Of a stretch of 34,690 bases of DNA, positions 1-8,631 are shown in pieces. This DNA is from an uncultured Flammeovirgaceae bacterium. GTDB lineage: Bacteria > Bacteroidota > Bacteroidia > Cytophagales > Cyclobacteriaceae. Location: positions 1 to 34,690 of the forward strand of contig CAJXAT010000016.1 in assembly GCA_913050055.1 (NCBI GenBank), written 5' to 3'. The notes under the pieces are model-generated. The model made no database searches. It worked only from the letters and a program-made list of their open reading frames with translations, and was not told where the DNA came from. Numbering within the stretch: the first letter of the stretch is position 1; each line of letters starts with the position of its first letter. The translations under genes were made by a program, and so were the position numbers.

Positions 1-83
1 AGTCTAAAGATCGCTTCAATGAGATCTGAAATATTTTCACTTTCTTGATAAGTGGGGATAATTATTAAATTTCGATTTGTCAT
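1..83 (-). CDS. Family-2 glycosyltransferase, N-terminal fragment (polyprenol-phosphate mannosyltransferase type)
   Basis: The gene runs off the left edge, so only about 27 codons are visible, starting at the ATG complementary to 81-83. The peptide begins MTNRNLIIIPTYQESENI, which has the beta-strand plus PTYxExxNI signature of the first nucleotide-binding element of GT-A family-2 glycosyltransferases. It is closest to the dolichol/polyprenol-phosphate mannose synthase subgroup, which moves a sugar from a nucleotide donor to a membrane lipid. Donor and acceptor cannot be inferred from this fragment. It is divergent from the HAD phosphatase at 153, with 69 bp between them. The family call is fairly sure, the substrate is not. 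Confidence 0.75.
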   Translation of the reverse strand, partial: MTNRNLIIIPTYQESENISDLIEAIFR

Positions 84-106
84 TAATTTTTATGACTAGG
101 GTTAAA

Positions 107-114
107 TATATTTG
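107..114 (+). promoter_or_regulatory. Possible -7 promoter element
   Basis: TATATTTG matches the Bacteroidota -7 consensus TAnnTTTG and lies 38 bp upstream of the HAD phosphatase start. I see no TTTG -33 element at the usual spacing, and in such AT-rich DNA this match could be chance. Confidence 0.25.
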
Positions 115-152
115 TTTGATAATATAAATATTATTTTGATTATTTTGAAACA

Positions 153-656
153 ATGAGGGCATTTTTTTTGGATAGGGACGGGATTATTAATGAAGAGCGA
201 GGGACGTACACTTACCAGCTTCAAGATTTCATCATTCTACCCCATGTTTTAGAGGTACTCATAAGTTTAAAGGATTTGGGCTTCAAACTCATTGTCATCA
301 CCAATCAAGCAGGAATTTCAAGGGGCTTGTATACCAAAAAGCAAATGAACCTATGTCATGACTTTTTACAAATTAAGTGTCAAAATATCATTGACGATTT
401 TTATTACGCCCCTTTACACCCAGAAATATCTGAGTCCTTGAGTAGAAAGCCGGATTCACTTATGTTTGAGCGAGCGATTGCCAAACACGACATCGTGGTA
501 AGTGAGAGTTATATGATTGGGGATAAAGAAAGGGATTTAATTCCTGCAAGAAAGCTGGGCATTGCCACAATTATTTTGGGTAATACAGTCATTTCTAAAT
601 ATGCTGATTACAGTATAAAAGACATTTCTCAAGTATTAAAATCCATAGGCGTTTAG
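153..656 (+). CDS. HAD-superfamily subclass IIIA phosphatase (GmhB/HisB-N-like)
   Basis: This 167-residue protein has the whole HAD core. The nucleophile motif FFLDRDG carries D7 and D9 near the N terminus, motif II is VITNQAG, the RKP lysine follows, and motif IV is MIGDKERDL. Length and layout match the single-domain phosphatases related to D-glycero-manno-heptose-1,7-bisphosphate phosphatase and the HisB N-terminal domain. The usual zinc-binding loop with Cys-x-His and Cys-x-Cys before RKP is absent here (it reads YYAPLHPEISESLSRKP). The cysteine loop therefore cannot be used to assign a heptose substrate. The neighbouring glycosyltransferase would fit sugar-phosphate metabolism, but that is inference. 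Its 3' end overlaps the end of the convergent arginine decarboxylase gene by 4 bp. Confidence 0.8.
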   Translation: MRAFFLDRDGIINEERGTYTYQLQDFIILPHVLEVLISLKDLGFKLIVITNQAGISRGLYTKKQMNLCHDFLQIKCQNIIDDFYYAPLHPEISESLSRKPDSLMFERAIAKHDIVVSESYMIGDKERDLIPARKLGIATIILGNTVISKYADYSIKDISQVLKSIGV

Positions 657-2044
657 GTATAGCCTAATATTTTGAGCATGTCCTCATTTTTTTGTTCTTC
701 TGCGAACAGTTTAGAAATGAAGTCACCTTCTAGGTCTTTATTGATAATGACATGCCTAGGGGCAGGAATGAGACAATGCTGAATACCCCCATAACCGGCT
801 AATGCTTCTTGGTAAGCACCGGTATTAAAAAAGCCAAAATATAAGGTTTCTGCTTTATTGTATTTGGGTAAAAAGACTTCAGCTATGTGGGCTTCAGAAT
901 CATAATAATCCATGCTGTCACAGGTGAGACCTCCGATATTCACCCTGTGATACATATTATTCCATAGGTTTAGCGGAAGGAGAATGTATTTCTGATTAAC
1001 TCCCCAAACGTCTGGCATGTGCGTAATAAAGGAACCGTCCATCATATACCAGAGTTCCTTATCATTTTGGAGTTTTTGGTCGAGTACAGAATATATGGTA
1101 GCCCCACTTTCACCTACTGTATAATTTCCAAATTCAGTAATAATATGAGGTGTCGGGATATGATTTTTTGCACAAATCCATTTGATATTTTCTATAATTT
1201 GATCGACCATATAGCTGTAATCAAATTCAAAATTCAACTTATTTTTTACAGGAAAACCACCTCCTATGTCAATAGTGTCCAAGGTGGGACAAATCTTCTT
1301 CAGCTCACAATACATATGAATAAACCGACTTAATTCACTCCAATAGTAGGCGCTATCCTTGATGCCCGTATTGATGAAGAAATGGAGTAACTTAAATTCT
1401 ACCTTCGCATTTCCTTGAATTCTCTCTTTGTAATAACCGATGATGTCTCGGTACCTAAATCCCAATCTAGAGGTATAAAATGAAAAGTTAGGTTCCTCAT
1501 CTGAGGCGACTCTTATACCAATTTTCAACTTTTTGCCAATTTTTTCAGTATACTGTTCAAGTTCATTTAGATTGTCTAAAACCGGTATGCACTGAGTAAA
1601 ACCGGCATTGATTAAGCCAATAATATTTTCAATATATTTAGGCCTTTTAAAACCATTACAAATGATTAGAAGCTGTTTATTTATTAATTTCTTATCATAC
1701 AAATGATGAATAATAGGAATGTCGAAGGCCGATGAAGTTTCTATGTGGGCACCATTAGATAGTACTTCTTCTAAAACAAATTGGAAATGAGAGGATTTGG
1801 TACAATAACAATATGTATAATTCCCTTCATAATTATGCTTGGCCATGGCTCCGTTAAAAATTTCCTTAGCATATCTTATGTTTTGACCAATTTTTGGAAT
1901 GTATGAGAGCTTTAGAGGAGTTCCATACTTTTCAACGATTTCCATAAGGTTTACCCCATGGAAATAGAGTTTTTTATCTTTTACCTCAAATTCTGAAGAA
2001 GGAAATTCAAAACTTTGATCGATTAAATCAGCGTAATTTTTCAC
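653..2044 (-). CDS. speA: Arginine decarboxylase, fold-III PLP type (Bacteroidota form)
   Basis: This 463-residue fold-III (alanine-racemase/DapDC-type) PLP decarboxylase is predicted to convert L-arginine to agmatine, the entry to polyamine synthesis. The Schiff-base lysine is K83 in CYCTKSSHF. HIETSSAFD follows, then a glycine-rich phosphate loop DIGGGFPV and the C-terminal CDSMDYY motif that supplies active-site residues from the other subunit. Length and these motifs match the proteins annotated as arginine decarboxylase in Flavobacteria and Cytophagia, which are shorter than the roughly 630-residue enterobacterial SpeA. The start is GTG at 2044: an in-frame stop lies three codons upstream and the N terminus fits the family. 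It is divergent from a guanidine-modifying hydrolase operon, which supports an arginine role. A related diaminopimelate or carboxynorspermidine decarboxylase is less likely given the length and N terminus. Confidence 0.85.
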   Translation of the reverse strand: MKNYADLIDQSFEFPSSEFEVKDKKLYFHGVNLMEIVEKYGTPLKLSYIPKIGQNIRYAKEIFNGAMAKHNYEGNYTYCYCTKSSHFQFVLEEVLSNGAHIETSSAFDIPIIHHLYDKKLINKQLLIICNGFKRPKYIENIIGLINAGFTQCIPVLDNLNELEQYTEKIGKKLKIGIRVASDEEPNFSFYTSRLGFRYRDIIGYYKERIQGNAKVEFKLLHFFINTGIKDSAYYWSELSRFIHMYCELKKICPTLDTIDIGGGFPVKNKLNFEFDYSYMVDQIIENIKWICAKNHIPTPHIITEFGNYTVGESGATIYSVLDQKLQNDKELWYMMDGSFITHMPDVWGVNQKYILLPLNLWNNMYHRVNIGGLTCDSMDYYDSEAHIAEVFLPKYNKAETLYFGFFNTGAYQEALAGYGGIQHCLIPAPRHVIINKDLEGDFISKLFAEEQKNEDMLKILGYT

Positions 2045-2163
2045 CGTAGTTTATTCAAAATGTTTGCATAATTAATAAAAATAATTGAGATATATATGAT
2101 CTCTTCTTGATAAAATGAACTAATTAATTCCAAATGACTTTCTTTTTGTAAGTATCATCTGAT

Positions 2164-2171
2164 TAGATTTG
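2164..2171 (+). promoter_or_regulatory. -7 promoter element of the guanidine hydrolase-argS operon
   Basis: TAGATTTG is an exact match to TAnnTTTG and ends 17 bp before the ATG at 2189, which would give a leader of about 12 nt. A TTTTTG run lies upstream, but its 15-bp spacing is shorter than the usual 19-21, so the -33 element is doubtful. Confidence 0.4.
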
Positions 2172-2188
2172 AGCTTGCTAAGACAGAT

Positions 2189-3109
2189 ATGATAACATTA
2201 GAAGTTCTTGATGAATGTTCTCCTCTTTTGGAGGTGATTTTGGGATCGCCCGAAAGTTTTGGAGGGATACCCAAAAAAGACAATATTTTTGATCCAAAAA
2301 CATTGCTAAATGTAAAAAATGGGTCGTTCCCCTCAGAGGAAGCCATCAAGACAGAATTAGACGCTTTTTATCATGTTTTAATGGGATACGGTGTGAAGGT
2401 ACATCGTCCTGAAGTATTTAAGTCCGTGAATCAAATATTTGCTCGAGACATCGGAATAGTTATTGGGGATCAGTTTTTATTTCCACAAATCCTAGATAAA
2501 CGTTCAGAAGAACAGAAAGGTATCCATTTCATCATAAATCAAATAGATGTAAACAAACTACTTAAAGTGGGGGGAAGCGCAAGAATAGAAGGTGGAGATG
2601 TAATGCCCTATAGAGATTATTTGTTTGTGGGTTATTCAAAAAAAGAAGATTTTGATAAGTACATAGTGAGCAGGACCAATGAAGCAGGGGTCGATTTTTT
2701 AATTGAATATTTTAAATCATGGAAGATTAAACCATTTGAACTAAAAAAATCAGATTACAATCCTTATAACAATGCCCTTCACTTGGATTGTTGTTTTCAA
2801 CCGATAGGTAAAAATAAAGCCATCATTTATAAAGCAGGATTTAAAAATCAAAGTGACGCCGACTGGATCATTAATTTTTTTAAGCCCGAAAATATTTTAG
2901 AGATCAATCAGGAAGAAATGTATGATATGAACTCTAATGTATTTAGTATCTCTCCTGAGGTAATTGTGAGTGAATTAAAATTTGAGCGATTGAATCAACA
3001 ATTAAGAGATTGGAATTTCATTGTTGAGGAAATTCCTTTTTCGGAAACGGCCAAGATGGAGGGCCTATTAAGATGTGCTACATTGCCCTTGAGAAGAAGC
3101 TATGCCTGA
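2189..3109 (+). CDS. Guanidine-modifying hydrolase (dimethylarginase / arginine deiminase-like, amidinotransferase family)
   Basis: This 306-residue protein is a pentein-fold guanidine-modifying enzyme. The catalytic pattern is complete: a FARD motif with R86-D87 (substrate side), EGGD at 134-137, a catalytic histidine in H198-L-D200, and the nucleophile C296 in GLLRCATLPL near the C terminus. The family uses the cysteine to attack the guanidinium carbon of arginine, methylarginine or agmatine and then either hydrolyses the adduct or transfers the amidino group. Hydrolase versus transferase, and the exact substrate, cannot be decided by eye. The 3' end overlaps the next gene by 8 bp, so the two are surely co-transcribed. 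A link to arginine is supported by the divergent arginine decarboxylase and by argS downstream. Confidence 0.8.
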   Translation: MITLEVLDECSPLLEVILGSPESFGGIPKKDNIFDPKTLLNVKNGSFPSEEAIKTELDAFYHVLMGYGVKVHRPEVFKSVNQIFARDIGIVIGDQFLFPQILDKRSEEQKGIHFIINQIDVNKLLKVGGSARIEGGDVMPYRDYLFVGYSKKEDFDKYIVSRTNEAGVDFLIEYFKSWKIKPFELKKSDYNPYNNALHLDCCFQPIGKNKAIIYKAGFKNQSDADWIINFFKPENILEINQEEMYDMNSNVFSISPEVIVSELKFERLNQQLRDWNFIVEEIPFSETAKMEGLLRCATLPLRRSYA

Positions 3110-4043
3110 TCAGATTACTCAGCATCTCATGATGATCCGTCCGGTGGCTTTCTCCAAAAATAAGGAGACCTCTATAAATAATTATTTTCAGTTCGATACC
3201 GAATTGACGACCGCATTGATTCAAACAAAAGCCCTCCAAGAGTTTGATGATTTTGTTCAAAAATTACGTAAGGTCTCCATTGAAGTTTATGTTTTTGAGG
3301 ATACCCAAGATCCTTCCACACCTGATAGTATCTTTCCTAATAATTGGGTTTCTTTTCATCAAAATGGATCACTAATATTATATCCTATGTTTGCCAATAA
3401 TAGAAGGCTAGAAAGAAGATCTGATCTCATTGATGCGCTGGGCAGTGATTTCAAAATCACAGAGGTATTTGAAGATTTATTATCTTTTGAATCGCACCAT
3501 AAATTCCTCGAAGGAACCGGAAGTTTGGTATTAGATCGGGTAAACCATATCGCCTATGCTTCTTATTCGGATAGAACGAAACGCGAGGTTATCCTTGCTT
3601 TTGAAAAATTAACCGCTTATTCAGTTATTAGTTTTACCGCTTATCAAAATGTGGATGGCCAAAGACTACCTATCTATCATACCAACGTGATGATGTCGAT
3701 AGGGGATCGTTTTGTATTGATTTGTGCCGAAGCCATTGATAACCTGATCGAACGCGAACGAGTGCTAGCCTCATTTATAAATCAGTCTAAAGAAATTATA
3801 CTGATTTCTGAGGATCAACTAAATAATTATGTAGGAAACATGCTTCAAGTAAAAAATAAAAGCGGTGTATGTTTTTTAGTTATGTCAACCCGTGCTTTTC
3901 AATCCTTGAATGCTCAGCAAAAGCAACAACTTGAAAAATATGGAAGCCTATTGCACAGTAATTTAACCACTATTGAGATGCTTGGCGGTGGCAGTGCCCG
4001 ATGTATGATGGCTGAAATTTTCTTACCTACTAAAGAATCATGA
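3102..4043 (+). CDS. ctlX: CtlX-type citrulline/arginine hydrolase
   Basis: This 313-residue protein belongs to a second branch of the guanidine-modifying superfamily, the one labelled citrulline utilization hydrolase CtlX. Visible motifs are an N-terminal MMIRP strand, PDSIFPNNWVSFH with D75, FLEGTG with E137, YHTNVM with H193 and N195, and LGGGSARCMMAEIFLP with nucleophile C301. All parts of the Cys-His-acidic catalytic centre are therefore present. It is only distantly similar to its upstream neighbour in motif spacing, so this is not a recent tandem duplication. It overlaps the neighbour by 8 bp upstream and argS by 4 bp (ATGA) downstream. The CtlX name implies citrulline hydrolysis, but family members are poorly characterised and an arginine or agmatine substrate is possible. 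Confidence 0.8.
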   Translation: MPDQITQHLMMIRPVAFSKNKETSINNYFQFDTELTTALIQTKALQEFDDFVQKLRKVSIEVYVFEDTQDPSTPDSIFPNNWVSFHQNGSLILYPMFANNRRLERRSDLIDALGSDFKITEVFEDLLSFESHHKFLEGTGSLVLDRVNHIAYASYSDRTKREVILAFEKLTAYSVISFTAYQNVDGQRLPIYHTNVMMSIGDRFVLICAEAIDNLIERERVLASFINQSKEIILISEDQLNNYVGNMLQVKNKSGVCFLVMSTRAFQSLNAQQKQQLEKYGSLLHSNLTTIEMLGGGSARCMMAEIFLPTKES

Positions 4044-5821
4044 AATTAGAAGAGAATATAAAGATACATATCAAAAACGCATTTAAGTCAATTTTTGAAT
4101 TAGAGCTAGATTCAGTACAACTATTTTTGCAACCTACTCGTAAAGAATTTGAGGGTACTCATACCTTTGTTGTTTTTCCCTTTTTAAAAATAAGTAAAAA
4201 GTCCCCCGAAGCTACAGCGATTGCGATTGGTGATTTTTTGAAATCCCGCAGTGGTATGATTAAGGATTACAATGTCGTCAAAGGATTTTTGAATTTAGAA
4301 ATTGGTACAGCTGTTTGGATCTCCTGCCTTGATGACATGCTGAAAAAACAACATTGGGGACAACTGGATACCAATGGTAAGAAAGTGATGGTTGAATTTT
4401 CTTCTCCAAACACCAATAAACCCTTGCATCTAGGCCACTTGAGAAATAATTTTCTCGGCGATGCGATATCGAGGATTATTGAAGCTGCAGGATATCAAGT
4501 TAAAAGAACAAATCTGGTCAACGATCGTGGTATTCACATTTGCAAATCTATGCTTGCATATCAAAGATGGGGTAAGGGAGAAACTCCAGAGATGGCTCAA
4601 CTTAAAGGAGATCATTTAGCCGGAAAATATTATGTACTCTTTGATAAATATTATAAGGAGGAAATAGCGACTTTAGTTAGGCAAGGAGTTTCTGAAGAGG
4701 AGGCTAAAAAAAAAGCTCCGATTTTGATTGAAGCGCAAGAGATGCTTCAAAAATGGGAGCAAAAAGAGGCTGAAGTCATGATCCTGTGGAACAACATGAA
4801 TGCTTGGGTTTATGCAGGCTTTGAGACGACCTACCAAACCATGGGTATTGAGTTTGATGCTATTTATAAAGAGTCAGAAACCTATCTCCTAGGCAAAGAC
4901 GTGATTGAAGAAGGGCTTAAGAAGCAGGTCTTCTATGAGCGCGAAGATGGATCGGTGTGGATAAATCTTAAGGAGGAAGGACTTGACGAGAAGCTGGTAA
5001 TGAGGTCGGATGGTACTTCGGTATACATTACCCAGGATATCGGGACCTGTGATTTTAAGTATGAGGACTTTCCCATGGATCAATCTGTATACGTTGTCGG
5101 AAACGAGCAGGATTATCATTTTAATGTTCTTTTTGCCATTATGAAAAAAATGGGTCGGCCATATGCAGAAGGGTTGTACCATCTATCTTATGGAATGGTA
5201 GACCTCCCTAGTGGCAAGATGAAGTCAAGAGAAGGAACCGTTGTAGATGCGGACGAGTTGATGGATGAAATGTTTACAACAGCGGCTAAACATACCCTTG
5301 AGTTAGGAAAAATTGAAGGACTCACAGAGAATGAATCGAAAAACTTATTTAGGATGGTAGGATTGGGGGCACTGAAGTTTTTTTTACTCAAGGTAGACCC
5401 TAAAAAAAGGATGTTATTCGATCCTAAGGAATCTATTGAATTCCAAGGTCATACGGGTCCATTTGTTCAGTATACCCATGCACGTATTTCAGCGATACTG
5501 AGAAGGGCTTCTGCAGATGGTATCAACGAAGCATTGTCTCCGATCCAGAAAATACATCCTAGAGAACAAATACTTCTGGCTCACTTAGTGAGGTTTGAAG
5601 AGGTTATTGTACAGGCCGCAAGAGATTACTCACCGGCCTTGCTGGCGCAATACGTGTATGATTTGGCCAAGGACTATAATGGCTTTTATCAGGAGCTTTC
5701 TATATTCAATGAGCCTGATGATCCTCTTGTGACTTTCAGAATAAGCCTTTCAAGATTGACTGCAAAGGTCATTCGTCGTTCCATGAATTTATTGGGAATA
5801 GAGGTACCTAATCGCATGTAA
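4040..5821 (+). CDS. argS: Arginyl-tRNA synthetase
   Basis: This 593-residue class I aminoacyl-tRNA synthetase charges tRNA-Arg. An N-terminal additional domain occupies roughly residues 1-110. The HIGH signature is HLGH at 130-133 after the family-typical SSPNTNKPLHLGH stretch. The KMSKS-like loop is KMKSR at 393-397, followed by EGTVVDADEL. The C-terminal anticodon-binding (DALR) domain contains FVQYTHARISAI and ends near RRSMNLLGIEVPNRM. Length is normal for bacterial ArgS. The start overlaps the CtlX gene by ATGA, and the stop shares one base with the menA start, so arginine charging is tied transcriptionally to the two guanidine hydrolases. Confidence 0.97.
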   Translation: MKLEENIKIHIKNAFKSIFELELDSVQLFLQPTRKEFEGTHTFVVFPFLKISKKSPEATAIAIGDFLKSRSGMIKDYNVVKGFLNLEIGTAVWISCLDDMLKKQHWGQLDTNGKKVMVEFSSPNTNKPLHLGHLRNNFLGDAISRIIEAAGYQVKRTNLVNDRGIHICKSMLAYQRWGKGETPEMAQLKGDHLAGKYYVLFDKYYKEEIATLVRQGVSEEEAKKKAPILIEAQEMLQKWEQKEAEVMILWNNMNAWVYAGFETTYQTMGIEFDAIYKESETYLLGKDVIEEGLKKQVFYEREDGSVWINLKEEGLDEKLVMRSDGTSVYITQDIGTCDFKYEDFPMDQSVYVVGNEQDYHFNVLFAIMKKMGRPYAEGLYHLSYGMVDLPSGKMKSREGTVVDADELMDEMFTTAAKHTLELGKIEGLTENESKNLFRMVGLGALKFFLLKVDPKKRMLFDPKESIEFQGHTGPFVQYTHARISAILRRASADGINEALSPIQKIHPREQILLAHLVRFEEVIVQAARDYSPALLAQYVYDLAKDYNGFYQELSIFNEPDDPLVTFRISLSRLTAKVIRRSMNLLGIEVPNRM

Positions 5822-6717
5822 TGATCGAGATGAATACATGGATAAAAGCCTTTCGCTTGCGTACCTTACCGTTGGCTTTTTCATCGATACTCATGGCTGC
5901 TTTTTTGGCCTATTATTCTGGACATTTCCAAGTATTAATTCTTGTTTTGAGTTTGTTTACTACCTTGTTCCTTCAGGTATTATCCAATTTAGCCAATGAC
6001 TATGGAGATGCTCTTTCAGGGGTAGATGGTCCTGATAGAAGAGGTCCCCAAAGGTCAGTACAATCTGGAGCCATTACACGTGAACAAATGAAAATAGCAA
6101 TCATTCTTTACGCATGTTTGTCCTTTATTTCAGGGGGCATCTTGATTGTTTATGTTTTTAAAGATCATTGGCTGAATCTGCTCCTTTTTCTAACTTTAGG
6201 CCTTGGTGCGATAGCAGCAGCCATTAAATACACTATGGGTTCAAATCCTTATGGATATTCTGGTTTTGGTGACGTATTTGTTTTTATTTTTTTTGGATTG
6301 ATAGGCGTTTTTGGAGGATATTACCTGTTCAATAGAGAACTAGAAATTATATTTTTGTTACCAGCCGTAAGTTGTGGTTTACTGTCTGTAGGTGTCCTTA
6401 ATGTAAACAATATTAGAGATATTTCGAGTGATCGAAAAGCAGGGAAGCGGTCTATTCCTGTCATGATAGGCAAAGAAAAGGCCATTATTTATCATGGATT
6501 TTTGATTGTAGGTAGCTTTATAAGCGCGATTTTTTTTGTGAGTATTTTAATGCCGAGCTTTTTTGGATATACTTTTTTAGCGTTGATCCCTGTTTTTTTC
6601 TTTCATTTTAAAGCTGTCCAGACAAAAGAAAATAGTAGCTTAGATGCAGAGTTAAAAAGATTAGCTTTTGCAACCCTATTTTTTGTATTACTTTTGGGAT
6701 TTGGCATAAATTACTAA
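5821..6717 (+). CDS. menA: 1,4-dihydroxy-2-naphthoate polyprenyltransferase (menaquinone synthesis)
   Basis: This 298-residue integral membrane UbiA-family prenyltransferase has about nine hydrophobic helices. It attaches the polyprenyl tail to dihydroxynaphthoate in menaquinone biosynthesis. The first aspartate-rich motif is NDYGD (N59, D60, D63) followed by DRRGPQRSV; the second is NNIRDISSDRKAGKRSI. The RLRTLPLAF segment near the N terminus is typical of MenA. The first ATG overlaps the argS stop by one base; an ATG three codons downstream is an alternative start. No other men genes are nearby, so its position behind argS looks like operon hitch-hiking rather than shared function. A terminator follows at 6732. 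Confidence 0.92.
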   Translation: MIEMNTWIKAFRLRTLPLAFSSILMAAFLAYYSGHFQVLILVLSLFTTLFLQVLSNLANDYGDALSGVDGPDRRGPQRSVQSGAITREQMKIAIILYACLSFISGGILIVYVFKDHWLNLLLFLTLGLGAIAAAIKYTMGSNPYGYSGFGDVFVFIFFGLIGVFGGYYLFNRELEIIFLLPAVSCGLLSVGVLNVNNIRDISSDRKAGKRSIPVMIGKEKAIIYHGFLIVGSFISAIFFVSILMPSFFGYTFLALIPVFFFHFKAVQTKENSSLDAELKRLAFATLFFVLLLGFGINY

Positions 6718-6731
6718 CAATTATACTTTTT

Positions 6732-6762
6732 CGCTTATTTGATAATTAATAGGCGCCTTTTT
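6732..6762 (+). terminator. Rho-independent terminator after menA
   Basis: An 8-bp stem (CGCTTATT with AATAGGCG, one G-T pair) encloses an 8-nt loop and is followed by CC and five T. It closes the 2189-6717 operon and separates it from the stress-protein gene. Confidence 0.6.
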
Positions 6763-6798
6763 GTTTAAATTGATTTAATCACTTTTGATCACTACCAC

Positions 6799-7641
6799 AT
6801 GAAAAAAATTCTTGTTCCTTTCGATTTTACTTTGCCATCTGATAATGCGCTTGATTTTGCAACACAACTTGCAGAAAGGCATGCTTCATCTGAAATTGTA
6901 TTGTTTCATGTAATTGAGCATCCTTCCGAGAGTAGATTAAAAATCATGGGAGCCTCAAGTATAGATCCTATGGAAAATCTGTACATGACTAAACTTATTC
7001 AACAAACTGAGTTGAAGTTAAGGACAGTCGTAACCAATGTGATGTCAAAAGTGACAGTTAATTTCAAAATAGTGATAGGAAATCCTTATGTTTCTTTGGC
7101 CACCGAGGTAGCCAATCAAGATGTAAACTTAGTCATTATGGGAACCTCGAGCTTGGGTGACTTAGAGAATTTATTTTTGAGTTCCAATGCAGAAAAAATA
7201 GTTCGTAATGCACAATGTCCTGTAATTACCATCAAGAATAAAATTCATATTGAAAAAATTAACAATATAGTATTCGCGTCAAATTTTGAGGAGGTGAATC
7301 CACCTCTCGTTGAAAGAGTCAGTTTTGTGCAAAATTTAATGCAAGCCAAATTGCGTATCGTAAAAATCAATACACCTGCGAGTTTTACAAATACGCGTCA
7401 TGATATCAAACAAATGTCAGCATTTGTAGAAACTAATATCATCAGTAATTATACCATTGATATTCACAATTTCAATAATGAAGAAGATGGTATTGTTGAT
7501 TTCGCTGACTTTATAGAAGCTGATATGATCATGTTAGGCACCCACCAAAGAAAAGGGATGAGCCATTTTTTCAACCGAAGTGTTGCTGAAGATGTGGCAA
7601 ATAATTCCAAGTGTCCTGTCATTACGGTGCAGTTGGATTAA
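6799..7641 (+). CDS. Universal stress protein with two Usp domains
   Basis: This 280-residue cytoplasmic protein has two Usp repeats. Residues about 1-145 begin KKILVPFDFTLPSDNAL and end NAQCPVITIK; residues about 150-280 end NSKCPVITVQ. Each repeat has the characteristic VIMGT/IMLGT strand followed by a glycine- and serine-containing loop. The first repeat (GTSSLGDLENLFLSS) lacks the clean GxxG-x9-GS/T pattern, so ATP binding there is uncertain. Tandem Usp proteins are common in Bacteroidota and are associated with stress or starvation responses; the specific role is unknown. It stands alone between the terminator at 6732 and the his operon. Confidence 0.88.
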   Translation: MKKILVPFDFTLPSDNALDFATQLAERHASSEIVLFHVIEHPSESRLKIMGASSIDPMENLYMTKLIQQTELKLRTVVTNVMSKVTVNFKIVIGNPYVSLATEVANQDVNLVIMGTSSLGDLENLFLSSNAEKIVRNAQCPVITIKNKIHIEKINNIVFASNFEEVNPPLVERVSFVQNLMQAKLRIVKINTPASFTNTRHDIKQMSAFVETNIISNYTIDIHNFNNEEDGIVDFADFIEADMIMLGTHQRKGMSHFFNRSVAEDVANNSKCPVITVQLD

Positions 7642-7767
7642 TAATAATTCATTGTTACCACCTTTTTCTTCTCAAATTAAGAACGGACTTCCATTTAAAT
7701 ACTTAATGAGTAATGCAAAAACTAATTTTTTTATTAAAGCTTTGCAAGCTAATATTTTTTGTTATCC

Positions 7768-8631
7768 ATGCCACAACCTAAATTAAAAATTGCCATTCAA
7801 AAGTCTGGAAGACTGAGTGAAGATTCGATTGCCTTGTTTAAAGAAAGTGGTATTAAATTCAGTAATGGACAGAGAAAGCTAAGAACATTGGCCTCAAATT
7901 TTTCCGTAGAGTTTTTATTTCTTCGAAACAATGATATCCCGGGCTATGTGGCTGATGGTATTGCAGATTTAGGCATTGTTGGACGTAATATATTCTTGGA
8001 AGAAAGAAAGGAAATTATAGAGATTAAAGCACTGGGATTTTCAAAATGTAGGATGTCTTTGGCGGTACCTAGAGAAGCCGAATATCGTGGGCTAGACTAT
8101 TTTAAAGGTCAATGTATTGCTACCTCATATCCGATTATTCTGAAAAATTTTTTAGATGAGCAAGATATATCAGCTGATGTACATAAAATCAGTGGTTCTG
8201 TAGAAATAGCCCCAGGAATTGGTCTTTCGGTAGGAATTTTTGATATTGTAAGTACTGGAAGTACCTTGATAAGTAATGGTCTCAAGGAAGTCGAAACAGT
8301 ACTTCATTCAGAGGCTATACTGGTTGGGAATAAGGATCTGGATCAAGAAAAAAACAAATTGATTGAGCAGTTATTGTTTAGAATTGAGGCAGTTTTAGCT
8401 GGTAAAAATAATAAATATGTTTTGATGAATGCACCTAATGAAAAGTTAAAAGATATATTGGCTTTAATCCCAGGTATGAGAAGCCCAACCGTATTGCCGT
8501 TGGCCGCTGAAGGTTGGAGTAGTATACATTCTGTACTTAATGAAGACGATTTTTGGAATAGTATTGAAAAGTTGAGACAGGCTGGAGCAGAAGGAGTATT
8601 GGTGGTTCCCATAGAAAAAATGATTCGCTGA
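7768..8631 (+). CDS. hisG: ATP phosphoribosyltransferase, long form
   Basis: HisG catalyses the first step of histidine synthesis, joining ATP and PRPP. I place the start at ATG 7768 (MPQPKLKIAIQKSGRLSEDS); an upstream in-frame TTG at 7759 is unlikely. At 287 residues it is the long form, with a C-terminal regulatory (ACT-like) domain from about residue 210 and so probably feedback-inhibited by histidine without HisZ. The PRPP-binding loop is DIVSTGSTL at about 159-167, and GIVGRN lies near residue 70. The stop overlaps the hisD start by one base. The 126-bp upstream region holds no run of His codons, so I see no leader-peptide attenuator. Confidence 0.96.
   Translation: MPQPKLKIAIQKSGRLSEDSIALFKESGIKFSNGQRKLRTLASNFSVEFLFLRNNDIPGYVADGIADLGIVGRNIFLEERKEIIEIKALGFSKCRMSLAVPREAEYRGLDYFKGQCIATSYPIILKNFLDEQDISADVHKISGSVEIAPGIGLSVGIFDIVSTGSTLISNGLKEVETVLHSEAILVGNKDLDQEKNKLIEQLLFRIEAVLAGKNNKYVLMNAPNEKLKDILALIPGMRSPTVLPLAAEGWSSIHSVLNEDDFWNSIEKLRQAGAEGVLVVPIEKMIR

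Noticed and set aside
2189-4043. Tandem duplication of one hydrolase gene
   Set aside because: The two proteins differ in motif wording and spacing (EGGD versus EGTG, HLDC versus HTN), so they are different branches of the superfamily.
7642-7767. Possible histidine attenuator leader before hisG
   Set aside because: No leader peptide with consecutive His codons and no terminator/antiterminator pair is visible.
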